Source of the DNA: Spisula solida
Taxonomy: Eukaryota > Mollusca > Bivalvia > Venerida > Mactridae
Reading direction: 5' to 3'
Length of the DNA: 64,000 nt
Assembly (NCBI GenBank): GCA_947247005.1
Contig: OX365948.1
Span: 55,783,401-55,847,400 of the forward strand
The position numbers were made by a program, and so were the translations under genes. Within the stretch, counting starts at the first letter, position 1, and the number at the start of each line of letters is the position of its first letter. This document shows, in pieces, positions 34,209 to 46,900 of this stretch. The notes under the pieces were generated by a model. It was not told where the DNA came from, did no database searches, and worked only from the letters and a program-made list of their open reading frames with translations.

Positions 34209-36527
34209 ACATACGAACGAACGATATCCGGCGTTGAACAATATGTCAGGTAGTTTGTGTTGAATTGTTGTAAAGTTCTATTTTCGCTTGCCACTATGTA
34301 GACACTATCGCCACTGTGCTCACTGTCAGTATTGACTATGCAGAGGCATTTGGGGTGCAAATTTTACGCATTACGTCCGAACATCTTGGCCGATTAATTC
34401 AAATAGGTCAAATGGAGCATTTGGTAAATGTGCGTATCCCTGGAGAGTAACATGTGGTTATGTTATAAAGTGTTTATACCAAGACGAGTAAGAATCCGCG
34501 CAAACCAAGAAGAAGAGCTTGTCTGATGTTCTAGTTGGAACTCATATCTTAGCTGTGTGTTTCCCCTAGACAAAGAAGTAATCATTATCCACAAAAGTAC
34601 TACATACAGGGATCAAGCATATTTTGAGTGCTTTACATGCGTGTACATTAAATTAGTTGATCATCTACAGAAAAGATTATAAAGGGTCCTATTGGTATTA
34701 ACAATGCCCATATTCAAGCAGGTATATTTTATAAAGAAACAAGTATGTACTAAGAACTATTTATATATCTCTGATAATTTTAACTACTTATTTGCCTCAA
34801 AGACAAACACGCCACTTGGCTTTTATGAATGCTTGGGACAGTAGCTGTCCATTAAATATTTAAAATTCGTATATGAACCCTCACCCGGTATGTTCGAATC
34901 CCATCTGACGGGTGAGAGTTCATATGCGACTTTTAGATATTATTTTATAATAAAACGAAATGATACATACTACAGTATATTAATGCTCGTTATAGGGCGT
35001 TCACACTGGGGCCCCGCTTCTACTACGATCTAAAATTGGTACAAATCGTGACCGATCGTGGGGCAGTCGTGGTCAATCGGGGGAGGATCTTTGTGAACGT
35101 GGTAGAGTCGTGGTGGAAACGCGTAGGTCGGGAAGCTCCCCGACCTTACTACGCTTATTTTGAACATGTTCAAAACAAGCGTAGCGGGATCGTGGCTAAA
35201 ACGAATCGGCGCAAGAACGTAGCAAGATCGGCATAATCGTAGAAACATCGGGGAAGCATCTTGTCGGGAGCTGCATGATCGTAATAACATCGTGGTACAA
35301 TCGGCTTCAAATTGAATGTGTTTTCTATAGAAACACGTAAAATGGCGTTATAATATCGGTATATACAGGGTGATTCATAATATTTGTCACAGTTTCAAAC
35401 TATTATAACTGTTCGTTCTTGTACAAGATATGTATGTATCATATACCATTTGAGAGCTGATATGATAAAGTTTTATCTGATTTAAACGACAATAATAATG
35501 TTGACATCATGGCGTCATAAATGATGTCATAAACAGATGTGCAATTTTCAAGACGTCGTTTTCAAAGCATAAATGTAGCATAAGTTTGATCAGCTCTGTT
35601 TTGAAAGCCATTCCCCTATAATATATCCATCAAAGCAAGGCAAAATAGTATCTTGATTATGATAAACTAAAAATCTAGTTCAACGGCACACTGGCTTATT
35701 GAATTGTTTTAGTAAATAGGATCTATAGAAGATTGCAATATTCACGACATTCTTACAAAATGCTTATTTTTTTGGATATTTTTTTAAAAAAACGTAAACC
35801 ATCGAGAACATGTCACGTGCCCCTCCATGGTCATTTTACTTTTGGCAATCCAATATAACCTGCGGCTCAAGGCCGCAGGTTAATAACTTAATAAAAATGC
35901 AGACAATATTTCTTTTAATAATTTACTTATTAAAATTTACATGTTTATACATGTCTTTGATTTGACAACCAGGCAATTTTCTCCGAATCTCTCCATTTCA
36001 TGTACGACACCACTTACCATCTCTTGTTTCATTATTTACATGAAATGCATTTTATATGATTGTTACATATTTTTTGTAGATATTGAAAATTAATCTGTAC
36101 TTTTTTTCTGACCACAACTTATAATGCACACTTGCAACGGACCGGAAAGTTATTTTATTTTATGTATGCATTCTGACAATTATGTTTGTACATTGCATGT
36201 ATTATATGTTCATGGGCAATATTTCCTAGCAATAAACTTCTTCTTCTTCTATAAAAAATTCAGTTTTATGAAATTGCCTGAATTGTCTGTAAGCCAGTAC
36301 ATATACATATAAAGCTGTAATTGCCTATAATTACAGGCCCAATGCCTGAAAAATGGCAGGCATGAAAATCAGACCGATCGACATGTGCAAAGCAATTGAC
36401 CCCTCATCAAAAATGGGAGCCATTACAACATCCCTATAAAGTTTGAAGATCCTGGGACCAACCCTCAATGAGTAATTTCTCAGAAACAAGTTGGTCTATT
36501 TATACACGTACATGTTGAAGGTCTTAC
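34209..36527. other. Intergenic repeats, no gene seen
   Basis: 34993-35310 is a gatcgtgg/aatcggg-rich block starting gcgttcacactggggcc that looks like a non-autonomous element. ctgcggctcaaggccgcag at about 35860 is a small palindrome. 35368 has a transposon-end-like cagggtgattcataat with no partner found. Confidence 0.4.
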
Positions 36528-36735
36528 CACAGGAACTTGCATTTATAATTTGATAAAAATGAAAAAAAAAATAGAAATGTTTTCACCATGCCTACTGTAC
36601 TATTAAAATATAGACAGGAGTGCATGCGATTGTATCCCACGAACTATTCTAATACAAATATTTTCATTATACCAACTTGACAGTTATTTTTCATTTAAAA
36701 AAAAAATCTTTAAATCATAAATGCAAGTTCCTGTG
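36528..36735. mobile_element. Family B hairpin element (copy 2) with 7-bp target duplication
   Basis: Same ends as the 7882 copy (cacaggaacttgcatttata inverted). Flanked by gtcttac at 36521-36527 and 36736-36742. The middle (gacaggagtgcatgcg region) differs from copy 1, which suggests internal replacement. Confidence 0.75.
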
Positions 36736-36742
36736 GTCTTAC

Positions 36743-38756
36743 CTTTGACCTACTAAGCTCAAAATTGATAGGGGTCAACTACTGTTCATGACCAACCTCC
36801 ATGGAAGGTTTGAAGATCATTTGCTCAACCGTTCTGGTGTCAATGAATGGAATCCGCCTGGTCTACCGACGGACGGACACATAGACGGACGTTGTAACGA
36901 GACGGTATTGATGTGGCTACTTTACGGAATGAAGGTAGGTATGTGTCTAATTTTAGCCAATTTTAGCCACATAAAAGAAAATTTAAGCCACGTACAAGAA
37001 AATCCTACTTTCGTAGAACTATTTTCAACTGGTTTGTCAATAAAAAATATCCACATAAATACCGTCTCGTTAGTGCGGACAGACGAACGAACAGACAAAC
37101 AGACCGATACCCGCTCATTAAGTATTGGGGGCATAAATAGTGTAGTAACGGCTATGGTGGGCCATTGTTCTTGTGATTGGACTTGCCACCGGTACTGACA
37201 TACTGACATAGGCCGAACTGTGTGATTCTAGTGACATGTTTGTGTATGTCTGATTCATTTTTGACCCGACGGACAAACGAAGTTGTGTTTCTTGCAGATA
37301 AATCCCCCTTACTATCAAACAGCAAGGCAATTTCTTCGATATCTTATTGAAGTGTGTGTACTATGTTGAAATAAAAGACCACTATCAAGCCATCGATATT
37401 ATCATTTAATGGTAAAAGATTTAAGACAGACATGAACATAAAAATACTATGCGTCTATACTCTGGTTGAATATTATCCGTACATACACATTAATATAATG
37501 AAGATTTTATTTAGCTTAATGGTACAGACATTATGAAGGCAGCACTCAACAGAAACAGCTGAGCACGAAAGGCACAGTAATGACCAACAAAAAAAAAGAA
37601 ACGAAAACAGAACACAAGCATACGTCACAATAATGAACAAAAATATGAATAGAAGCCGTTACGAGTCCTTAGCTCAGGTGTCATAAAAATCTTCAGAAGT
37701 TTCAGAACCACTGTAAATGGTATGACCCTTCAACTGAATCAAAATGAGTTTTGATGGTTATCAACACAGAAAACATAAGAACATACAATGTACACTACCT
37801 AACACCCTCGGCACAAAAAAGAAAAGAAAATAGACCACAATCATACTTCCCGATACCGAACAAGAAGATGAAAATAAAGCGCTACAAATATCTAATTTCA
37901 GGTGTCGTACAAGTCCTAAGAAGTTTCAGAACCAAATGGTATGACCCTGCAACTGAATAAATGATGTTTGATGGTTATCAACAAAAGAAGAAAAAGTTAA
38001 CTGAAAGAGGTTGATTGTGTGCGATAGTAAAAGTACACAATGCAACTAAAAATGTAAAAATTAACTAGAGCTGTCGCCATTCGGCAGACTAATATAGCCC
38101 CACCGCCATAATTTTGCCAAAATTCATTGCAGCTCAAATTCCTTTCTTCATGCACATCTATACATTGAGGTTGTTCATCTGTAAAAGTTTGAGCGAAATA
38201 TTGCCAAAATTGTAGGAGGAATTGCGTCCACAAGATTGCGTCTACGGACAGACAGACAGACGGACAGACAGACACGCTGAATCCAGTATACCCCCTTACA
38301 ACTCGTTATGCGGGGGTATAATAATTCTGTAAAAAGATAATAATTATTCAGTCGGCCAGGGAAGGCAGCTTTCAACTTTACCAGCCAAGCACAGAAAACA
38401 TAAAAACATACAAGGCACGCTACCCAACACCAGTCGCGCCATATAAGGCACTTTGAATATTAAATATAGTTTATTATATCTTGTTTCACGTTGAATAGTT
38501 ATATTCCTCACACTCATCGACATGTTTCGGAGGTTGGACTTGACGCGGGGATTTTTAATGAAAAATTGTCTATTAACGTAGAATTCGATATTGTAAATTT
38601 GTTCAGGGTCTTGATAATCCTTATTGTTCCTTTTAGATGTCATGCTACAGCAGAATATACTCGACCAAACAATGAAATAGAACAGGGATGAGTTGGTTGA
38701 GTGTTTGATGATACACACTAATCCGAGTGTCACTGAATCAAAGCCATGTTGAATAC
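36743..38756. other. Intergenic, dispersed repeats including a (GACA)n-containing element at 38062-38322
   Basis: 38062-38322 (tgtcgccattcggcagacta to cgttatgcgggggtat) is the reverse of the element at 61319-61715 and carries a gacagacagacagacggac run. Family G fragments lie at 37530-37600 and 38350-38460. No gene. Confidence 0.5.
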
Positions 38757-39261
38757 TTAGTAGGTTTTAGATTTCGCCACGTAGTTGAAAACCGCCTGTG
38801 CAAAATGTTGGCAATTGCTTGTAAGATAATTATATTGCTTATTCAGCTCGTTTTCCTTGTACAACCATTTTATCAATTGTCCAACACTCTTTCTTCCACG
38901 ATCGTTTATAACTTCAGTTATTCTGGTGTCTCTAAGCTTTTGTCGGTAGCGTTTTTTTACGTCCCCGCATTGTTTGCTTCTCTGAATGGTGATACCTTCA
39001 CTGTTTTTTTCAATGGTCCACCACCATTTGTCGGTCTCGAAAAGAACGAACTTGTGATGGAAAATGAAATCAGTGATCTGCCATTCGGCCAGGGGAAGTT
39101 TATAGATTGTAACTCGTTCAATCTCTTCATCAATGTCCACTAGATTTGAAAGTTTATCAATTAATTCATCATCAGTAATGTAGTAACTTGGACCTTTTTG
39201 TTTGTCCGCCTCTGGGTCGAAGTAAACGGTTGATTTCCAATCATTACCAAATTTACCTTTC
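38757..39261 (-). CDS. LRAT/NlpC-P60-like unnamed family, paralogue A, 3' exon
   Basis: Not a family I can name. The reverse-strand exon begins after acceptor tctttacag (at 39262) in phase 2, encodes 167 residues and ends in KTY with TAA at 38757-38759. Features in order: STVYFDPEAD; VTIYKLPLAEWQITDF; HHKFVLFETDKWWW; IEKNSEGITIQR; basic RYRQKLRDTR; GQLIKWLY; NYLTSNCQHFAQAVF. An early His in a hydrophobic strand and a late N-C-x-H-F-A motif preceded by Tyr-Asn-Tyr-Leu is the order seen in circularly permuted papain-like proteins such as LRAT (His...NCEHF). That link is an inference by pattern, not alignment. The first exon, probably with a signal peptide, was not found. Paralogue B at 59992 shares the same intron phase and position and about half its residues by eye. 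Confidence 0.72.
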
Positions 39262-42200
39262 CTGTAAAGAAACAACACCAAATTTAAATCCACATATTTA
39301 TTATCAAATCAGTGCTCCATTGCGCTATTTGTTTGATACATTTTCTGAGCAGTTACGTTTTATATAATACATTGACGAAATTATGACATCTTCATTTAAT
39401 ATGAAACTACCACAAGCTAAAAGTGACGCAACGTAATATGTCTCTGTTTTGATTGTTGCATTGAGTATCATTCATTTAATATTGGTAGTTTTTAACGACA
39501 TTCGCCTATCTATGTCGAGTCTTTCACTTGATTTCCTGTATTTATACAATGACAACGGACTTGTTCGCGACGAAAACTTGACTAAACTACAGCATTTCGC
39601 CGTTCTAAATATTCCGATTTCAGGTAAAAAAACATTTTCGTCCGTAGAATGGCGTTGTACTTGAAATGTTAAACGAAAAAACCACAGACATTAAAACTTT
39701 AAAAATATATTAGTTTTTATCACATGTTTGACGTCGCGGTAGCGTAATAAAGCCATTATTTATTTTTGATAATACACTAGTGTAATAAAGCAATCACGCG
39801 ACGTCATTCAAAGGATAGGCGACGTCGTCCAAGTTGCGCGTTTATTATACTGAAAAATGAGTAGCGTTTTTTATGTTTCGGCCGGAAAAGGCTAACATGT
39901 GATAAAAAGAACATTACATTTGTGACTTTCCACATTGAATTTATTAAACTCGATGAAAAAATCGATAAAATGCTCGGCAGAGCCTCGCATTTTATTATTT
40001 TATTCAACTCGTTTAGTAAATTCAATATGAAAAAACACTCATGTAATATCCTCTATATATGTTACAACAAATCAATAGAACTCTAAGGGACACACGAATA
40101 TCATGAAAGGCGCCTTACCCGGAGGCCATATTGCTTCATACGACACAACTCGATCTTAATCCAGCTAGATTTTGACTAGTTCCATAGCAGTTCTTGTATA
40201 TATAATCGCATAATGACGCGATTCTATTTATAAGTAGTTTCGGTTTAACATGTTTTTATCTTGGTAAAATGGTAGCTTATAATGCAGTAAAACCTCTATA
40301 ATAAGTCCATATTTAATGTGATACTCCTTATAGAACATATTTGACTAACTCAACAGGCCCTAGGTCGCTCACCTGTAGTACTAGTGCATCCAAACCCCTA
40401 TGGTGACCCTATACATTTTCTGAATAAAATTTAAGGAAATTCAGCCTCTATTGCAAGTTTTTTTTATGATTTGACCATGTGACCTAGCTTTTGACCCCAG
40501 AAGACTTAATTAATATCAAACTTAACCTCGATTGATTGAGTTGCGGTGATCATTAGGACCAAATTCCATAAAGATTAAGTCGAAATTTTCTATGATCTGA
40601 CCTGAATTAAAATTTAAACAAAATATTTTGGAAATATTTTCCTCCATATAACAGGAATACGTCAATTAACATTGTGCCCCAGATGACCCAATATCGAACT
40701 TGACTCAGATTTTGTTGACATGATCATTGTGACCAAGTTTTATAAAGATTAAGTCAAAATTGTAACCCCTGTTGACTACACAAGGTTTTTTCTATGATTT
40801 AACCTATAATTAATTTAAACAAAATATTTTGGAAAAAATAGTTTCTCCATATAACTGTACAAATACATGCTTTAAAGACAAAACAATACAAACCGTTGTG
40901 TTAAATTACGTGTTTTTTCATATTATAAACATGTCTCGTCTAGGTCGTCTTCGATATTAATGTTGTTACAACTCAGTCAGTGGAATATTCTGCATCGAAC
41001 CTTGACACAAGCACAATACATGTATATATTTTTGTGTACATGCTATGGAATTTTTGGCGGGAATTTAATTCCACGCTGTACATCGCTTTACGTACATCTA
41101 CTATCAATGTATACTATTTAAAACAAACATCATGTGATTTAATACAACGGATCCAGAGACATTTAAGTTTTAAATCGTTGTAGTTAAAACATTTGTCAAG
41201 AGTATATAAAATCAGTGAAAGTCAGATGAATTGAAAGCGTCTGATTCCCACGATGTTATAAATCGAATTGCCTTGAGGACGAAAATACTGGTATTTCTGT
41301 TACGTAGGAATCTCCTTAATTTCAGAGTTCTAAGCCAAATCCACAATGAACATAAAATATACGTAAATTTAGTAATTTCAAAACCTTTTTTAAAACCAAA
41401 TGATGAAATTATGTATGGTTCTGGAAGCCGAAACGCATATATATAGTTCGAATGGTCTTGAAGTGATATAAAGTGCTACTTCCTGAAAGTTATTAATAAC
41501 TGTTTTGCTCTATAAGATAATATGTACATGTCATATATGTCATGCAATGCTATGTAATGTTCTTTGTGTGTAATTTCTATGTTTATATATGTATTTGAAT
41601 GTAAAATTGTGTAATCATGGACACATTGTCCAATGTATATAATAAATAAACTGTTTTAACTGTTATATAAAGTGTAAAGAATTACCCATCATGGGCTCCA
41701 ATTGGGTTCTTGAGTTCTAAACGGTTCTAATATTGAGGATTTACTGTATTGTATGTTCTGCACCTGGACATAATAACATTCGAAACCAAAAATTCTAAAA
41801 ATAGAATCACGAAAGAATGCACTTCCGATGAATCCTGATAGCAAGTTGTAGTAATTAAGGTGTAGACAGCGTTAAATTTATCTTTTCGAAGAATGAAATT
41901 GAGAAGTGACCTTCAGAGAATGTGTGTACTGTTATGCACGGTTTTTCGGCATTCACTGTTGTTGGAATAAAGTAGAACTAACGACTTTTCGGATTTCCAA
42001 ACTTTGTATTTTGCGCGTGAGAATTTTCACAAGTCCACAATCAACAATAATATAAGAACAAGATATAGTCAGTGTTGGTAAAATCCAAACAAATGTAATT
42101 TTAACTGCGTAATTGAATTCTAATGGAAAACCATTGATACGTAGAATTATCAGATGTTGTCAGCGTGATACTTAATCTGTTTCTATCCTTCTTTGTTTCA

Positions 42201-43245
42201 TACATTACTGTTCATTTCCTATTTTCTTTCTAATAAGTACGAATTATCAATTTAAAGAATACAAAACACAAAATCTATTTACAAAATGTCCTCAAAACCT
42301 ACACATAAAAATGGCCTGAAAATGCCGCATTACACTTCTAACATATGAAACTTAACCTTGAACATTCAACTTGTGTACATATATCACTATTTTCCTCTCT
42401 GTATACTTATATTAACAGCGAATTGTGAGTGTAGTATAAAATATTTTGAGAAAACAAGAAAAAACTGTCTGAAATCTACTCTTTACTTATAGAAAAACAA
42501 GCTTTTTAAACTTCTGTTTGGTCAACATGACCACTTCCGATTGTCATGACAATAGGCTCATTAGAAGCGCATTGAGATGCCGATTTTAAATATGCATGTT
42601 ACGACCTTCTAATTCTAAACCAGCGATATATGGGAAAGCTTAAAGAAGAATAAAGAAAAGACGAGAGGTGCCCCACTTATATTTCAACAGTCTTTAACAT
42701 CCGATATATTCATGCTGACAAGAAATAATCGAAATGTCTCTATTCAAACATGTATATTAGTGTGTCAATCAACAGATACACACAGTGTATATTATATTTG
42801 CATTCGTGTTTTTAAGGTACTGAACGGTGGTGGGATTTAAAGCTGCGTCTTGAGTCTCTTTGACAAAAACACTACATTGCTTGCATTGTCGCCAGGAAAG
42901 AGACGTGGCAAACATTTCGTCCAAATACGTTTTTGAACACTATGGACGTAGTAATATCGACTCACTTTTGACCCTTTGGTAATAATTATGTGTTCCAGTT
43001 TACCAGCATGGCAGACAGCAGCACACACCATGCAATCGGCCGCTAACATGATAGTTTAGTGTATTTTTCAAATCCAGAAGGTCGTAGACCAATGAGGACA
43101 ACATATTTTCATATACAAACGGTGACAAATGCACAATTAACAATTGTATAATACATCCATACGTCCATACATCCATACATCCATACATGCGTAATAAATG
43201 TCAACTTATGGATAGCCTCGTGAACATTTCTCATATCATATACGT
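39262..43245. other. Intergenic or 5' intron of paralogue A; repeats, no further exon recognised
   Basis: 39716-39915 is the inverse of the 29095-29335 block. 39909-40051 is a family E hairpin. 40330-40860 holds degenerate gaccaagtttcataaagatt-type dispersed repeat. The missing 5' exon of paralogue A should lie here but I could not identify it. Confidence 0.45.
39909..40051. repeat. Family E long hairpin with conserved loop
   Basis: Arms of about 65 bases (acattacatttgtgac..., tttattaaactcg) are inverted around the loop gctcggcagagcctcgc. Nearly the same hairpin and loop are at 54108-54252. Confidence 0.75.
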
Positions 43246-43463
43246 ATAGTTCGCCGGAGATAACACTAGCCTTTGTTTACAAATAAACATGAAGTTTAAA
43301 TACATTTTCGATGTTCATTTTTGTTCAATCTTGTGCATATACACTTTTAAAGATATACTCTTCAAATATACACTGATGACTGGTGGCCAGTCGACCTTGC
43401 AGTGTGTATAATTTGCTTTGTTTGTTTATTGATAGGGCTAGAGTTATCCCCGGCGAACTATAG
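43246..43463. mobile_element. Family C inverted-repeat element (copy 2, complete)
   Basis: Ends tagttcgccggagataacac and its inverse (gagttatccccggcgaacta), continuing for about 40 bases including ttgtttacaaataaac. TA dinucleotides at both borders. Confidence 0.75.
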
Positions 43464-45556
43464 TAGTATATTCTTTTACTATACATTTCTCAATGATAAA
43501 ACTTTGTCTAATCAGAGGTTACAGAGTAATTGCAGTAACTGATCCGTTGTAGCATGTGCAGCGTTAAAGACTTGTGTTTGCATTATGTTGGTTTTTGTTG
43601 TTGTGTGGAACTGGTGAAACGCGAGTTTTGCATGTAGAATTTTCGAAATTGACTGATTGATACTACCTTCGTTAAAGCCCCTCTTTGGTTGTTAGTCCCC
43701 TACCGGTTTTTGACCGGAGGGGACTATAGGTTTGCCCTCCGTCCGTCAGTCAGTCAGTCCGTCCGTCATTCCGTCAAAACATCTGGATCCTGACATAACT
43801 CAAACAGTTTCCAAGCTAGGTTTATGAAACTTGGTATGTGGATAGGGTTTGGATTGTGGTTGCTATGGCAACAGAAACATTGGCTTAAAACCGGTTGGGG
43901 ACTTCTGTATTGCTTGCAATTCTTAATTACTTGTTTGTTATTGGAACACAAAATACCAAGCACCACATCCTTTACAAAAGTGTTGTGTTCTGTTCTAACC
44001 ATATTGCAAAGAAACCAAACAAGGTGTGGGGCTCTTTTGTCATCTATAGCATTATAGGTTAGATCTTCTGAAAACCAATTGGTCCAATTTCATTACAATT
44101 TTACACACATGCTATATAGCATCTCGTCTAGAAAACCTTATGCTTTTTTTCAAAATAAGTTTACACACATGTTTTTTAGTAAAGCTCTCCCAAATTCTAC
44201 CTAGAATTGTAGGATTTTGTTAAGGAGGCCGATATGGTTATACACAGTGTTAATGGTGTCTTTATTTTGTGTATTGTAGTTGTTTGCTCATACAGTTTGT
44301 ATTCTCAAGTCATTAAAATAAACAATTAACTTATAATTTTAATTGAAAATATTTATATAGCGCCTTATAAAACAAGTCTCTAAAGCGCTGTACACGCGAA
44401 AGTTAATTTATTGAAAGTTGGTAAGTGTCTTGAAAATCTATCATCCACTGATCACTGATATGCCATTTTAAACATGTGCGTTTTTAGTGTCTTTTTGAAA
44501 ACCAGCAGAGAGTCAATGTTTTTTATTTCTATTGGCAGACTGTTCCACAGGGTGGCTGCACATTTGTCAAAACGCCTTCACCGTAGGTCTTTTTTTTTGT
44601 TCTCGGAACGTTTAACAATTTGGCTGAGTCTGATCTCAGGGATCTTGTTGGGTGGTACTCAGTTACCAACTCATTCATGTAAACAGGAGCAAGTTCATGT
44701 TTGATCTTAAATATGTATATAATGACCTTGTACTGTACTCTGTATGGCACCGGAAACTGAAAAAATATCACTGTTTCAATACAATCATGTAATAGGGGAG
44801 ATGATAATACTCTATTTGATTGACTTGAATGTGACTATATACGTACAGGCTGATCCAAAAACATGTCCCACAAACAATGCTTTATAAAAAGATTATATTA
44901 AGTCAGACAGGGAAGGCAGCACTCAAATTAACCAGCCGAGCACAGACAACATTAAAAACACACAAAGCACAATGCCAAACTGAACCAACCGAGCACAGGA
45001 AACATAAAACACATACAAGGCACAATGCCCAACTAAACAAGCAAAGATCCGTCCAAATCCAAGCTGTCGAAAAGTATAATAAACCATTAGTTTTAGCAAC
45101 CAAAAGACTGAACGCCCTAGCTGAACTTTGCGAATTTTGGTAGTATAGTTATTGTTTTTGTATTGACGGAAATCATATTGAATCAAGTTTTTATTGCATA
45201 TAAAGACGACCGTCATATAATGTCATATTAACCATGGTAACACCATCAGCGATGTAATCATATTCTAAGAGTTCCAAGATGGCTGAAAATGCAGAAATGG
45301 TAAATTTAGACTATAAAGTAGGCCAATATCCTGCATTTGATAGAAGGAAACTTAAAATTCTGAATCCGAAGTCATCAGTTTCATATAAAAAGCAAATGAG
45401 AAGACATGTGTCCGAATTGGAGACACAATGGACTGTGAGGAACATGAGAACTTGAAGGAATGGTAGACGGCGTCGTAGTGGACGTATGGATGAGAATGTT
45501 GAGCATGCTCATTAAGGTGATTCCCAACTCTTAAATGTTCTGTACAAGAACACCTG
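43464..45556. other. Intergenic repeats; family G copy at 44905-45125
   Basis: 43694-43780 holds ccctaccggtttttgaccgg and a gtccgtcagtcagtcagtcc run, a repeat type seen several times in the window. 44905-45125 matches 10536-10735. 45280-45453 contains a 54-codon frame starting MAENAEMVNLDYKVGQ in sense; it resembles nothing I know. Confidence 0.45.
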
Positions 45557-45780
45557 CACCAAATTGTATAAACGTTGGTTAAAGTTAACCAGTGGTTAAA
45601 TATTGGTTAAGTCTGACTTTTGGATAACTTTGTCGATTTCTGGATAACTTTGTCGAAATCCATTTGTATAAAAGTTTTGGACAAAGTTATCCATAGGTTA
45701 ACCCGTAAGTTAACCAGAAAAAGTTAACCCTACTCATTGAGTCTGGTTAACTTTTATCCAAAACTTTATCCAAAAGAAAA

Positions 45781-45915
45781 TGGCCGACTTTCGTCTCGAT
45801 TAGAACCGTATTTTCGACGAACCTGACATCTTACAGGTCGTAGATGACAAAGAAAACATACGTAGACGTAGACGGTACAGATTTGCGAATTGTTTCATTC
45901 CGTGTCTTTTATAAG
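45781..45915 (+). pseudogene. Possible HARBI1-like transposase N-terminal remnant
   Basis: An ATG-initiated frame MADFRLD is broken by TAG, then continues FDEPDILQVVDDKENI and RRRRRYRFANCF. The acidic start followed by an Arg-rich stretch is common in invertebrate HARBI1-like proteins. The similarity is short, so the call rests mainly on the surrounding terminal repeats. Confidence 0.35.
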
Positions 45916-46649
45916 ATTGGACTCCCTTTAATTTTTATTTGGCGAACGTCACAAGTTTCGTCTATTACCAACAATAACACTACATTTTGCGTTAACGTAA
46001 TGGCTTTGCCTTAGCCATATGGCCTTATGGATCACAGGGAAGATGTCATGTAAGTATGATTATGGCTTTAAACATCGAAATTCTACATTCCTGATTCCAT
46101 TCATGGACGCTAAGGTTACGTTAACATCGTCGGTTGACTTCAATTTATTGTGCAATTGGACGACAACAACGATCTTGTTATTCTTCATTTTGCATGCAAG
46201 GGTACAAGTCTGTGGGCTTCTATGTTATTAAGATGCTATTATACAATCACAATTGATCAAATCAACGAATAGTTGTCTTATCCAGCGATCATAAACAACT
46301 TCTAAACTTCCAATATTTCGACTAGTCTCAATTTCGGACACAATTTTAGACACTGAATTGAATACTCGTGGTGAATCTATATCATTTTAATATCAGATTT
46401 TGATTTTTTAGAATACGTTTTTCTAAACAAATACTGTTGATCTACAGTCAATCTAGTGCTTAAAACCACCTGTAAACAAAGGCCATGCAGTCAGGACTGT
46501 AGGCTTAGCTATTACAATACCTGTCACAGTCTCAGGCCTGCCATAATAAAATCATGCAATTGCCTGAGATTATAGGAAATATTGTGTGCGATTTTGGGAC
46601 ATTCACTATTTTGCGCTTAACGCAAGACGCTTAATTAGTGCAAAGACAC

Positions 46650-46900
46650 TTGGGGTCTGGACCACGCCCCCATCCCAAGGTCGGTCTGTAGACCAAATGG
46701 TTTCCGTTCAATAACCCAAACATGCTTTGTCCTAGGATCTTTAAACTTTACACGGAGGTTGGTCATCAACAGTAAATTACCCCTATTGATTTTGAAGTCA
46801 GTAGGTCAAGGTCAATGTGACATTTACCATTTCTGACTATAACCACTATTGGGCTGGTTTCAACAGATTATGGCCCTGATTGACTTCGCTAGTAATAATG
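46650..46900. repeat. Dispersed repeat (ggtcatcaacagta / aggtcaaggtca type)
   Basis: Shares accaaatggtttccgttcaa, tcctaggatctttaaacttt and tattgattttgaagtcagtaggtcaagg with 7660-7840, 10900-11050 and 36400-36840. A widespread non-coding repeat in this genome. Confidence 0.55.

Noticed and set aside
45280..45453. 54-codon frame starting MAENAEMVNLDYKVGQ
   Set aside because: No family resemblance and truncated by a stop; possibly a transposon fragment, not reported as a gene.
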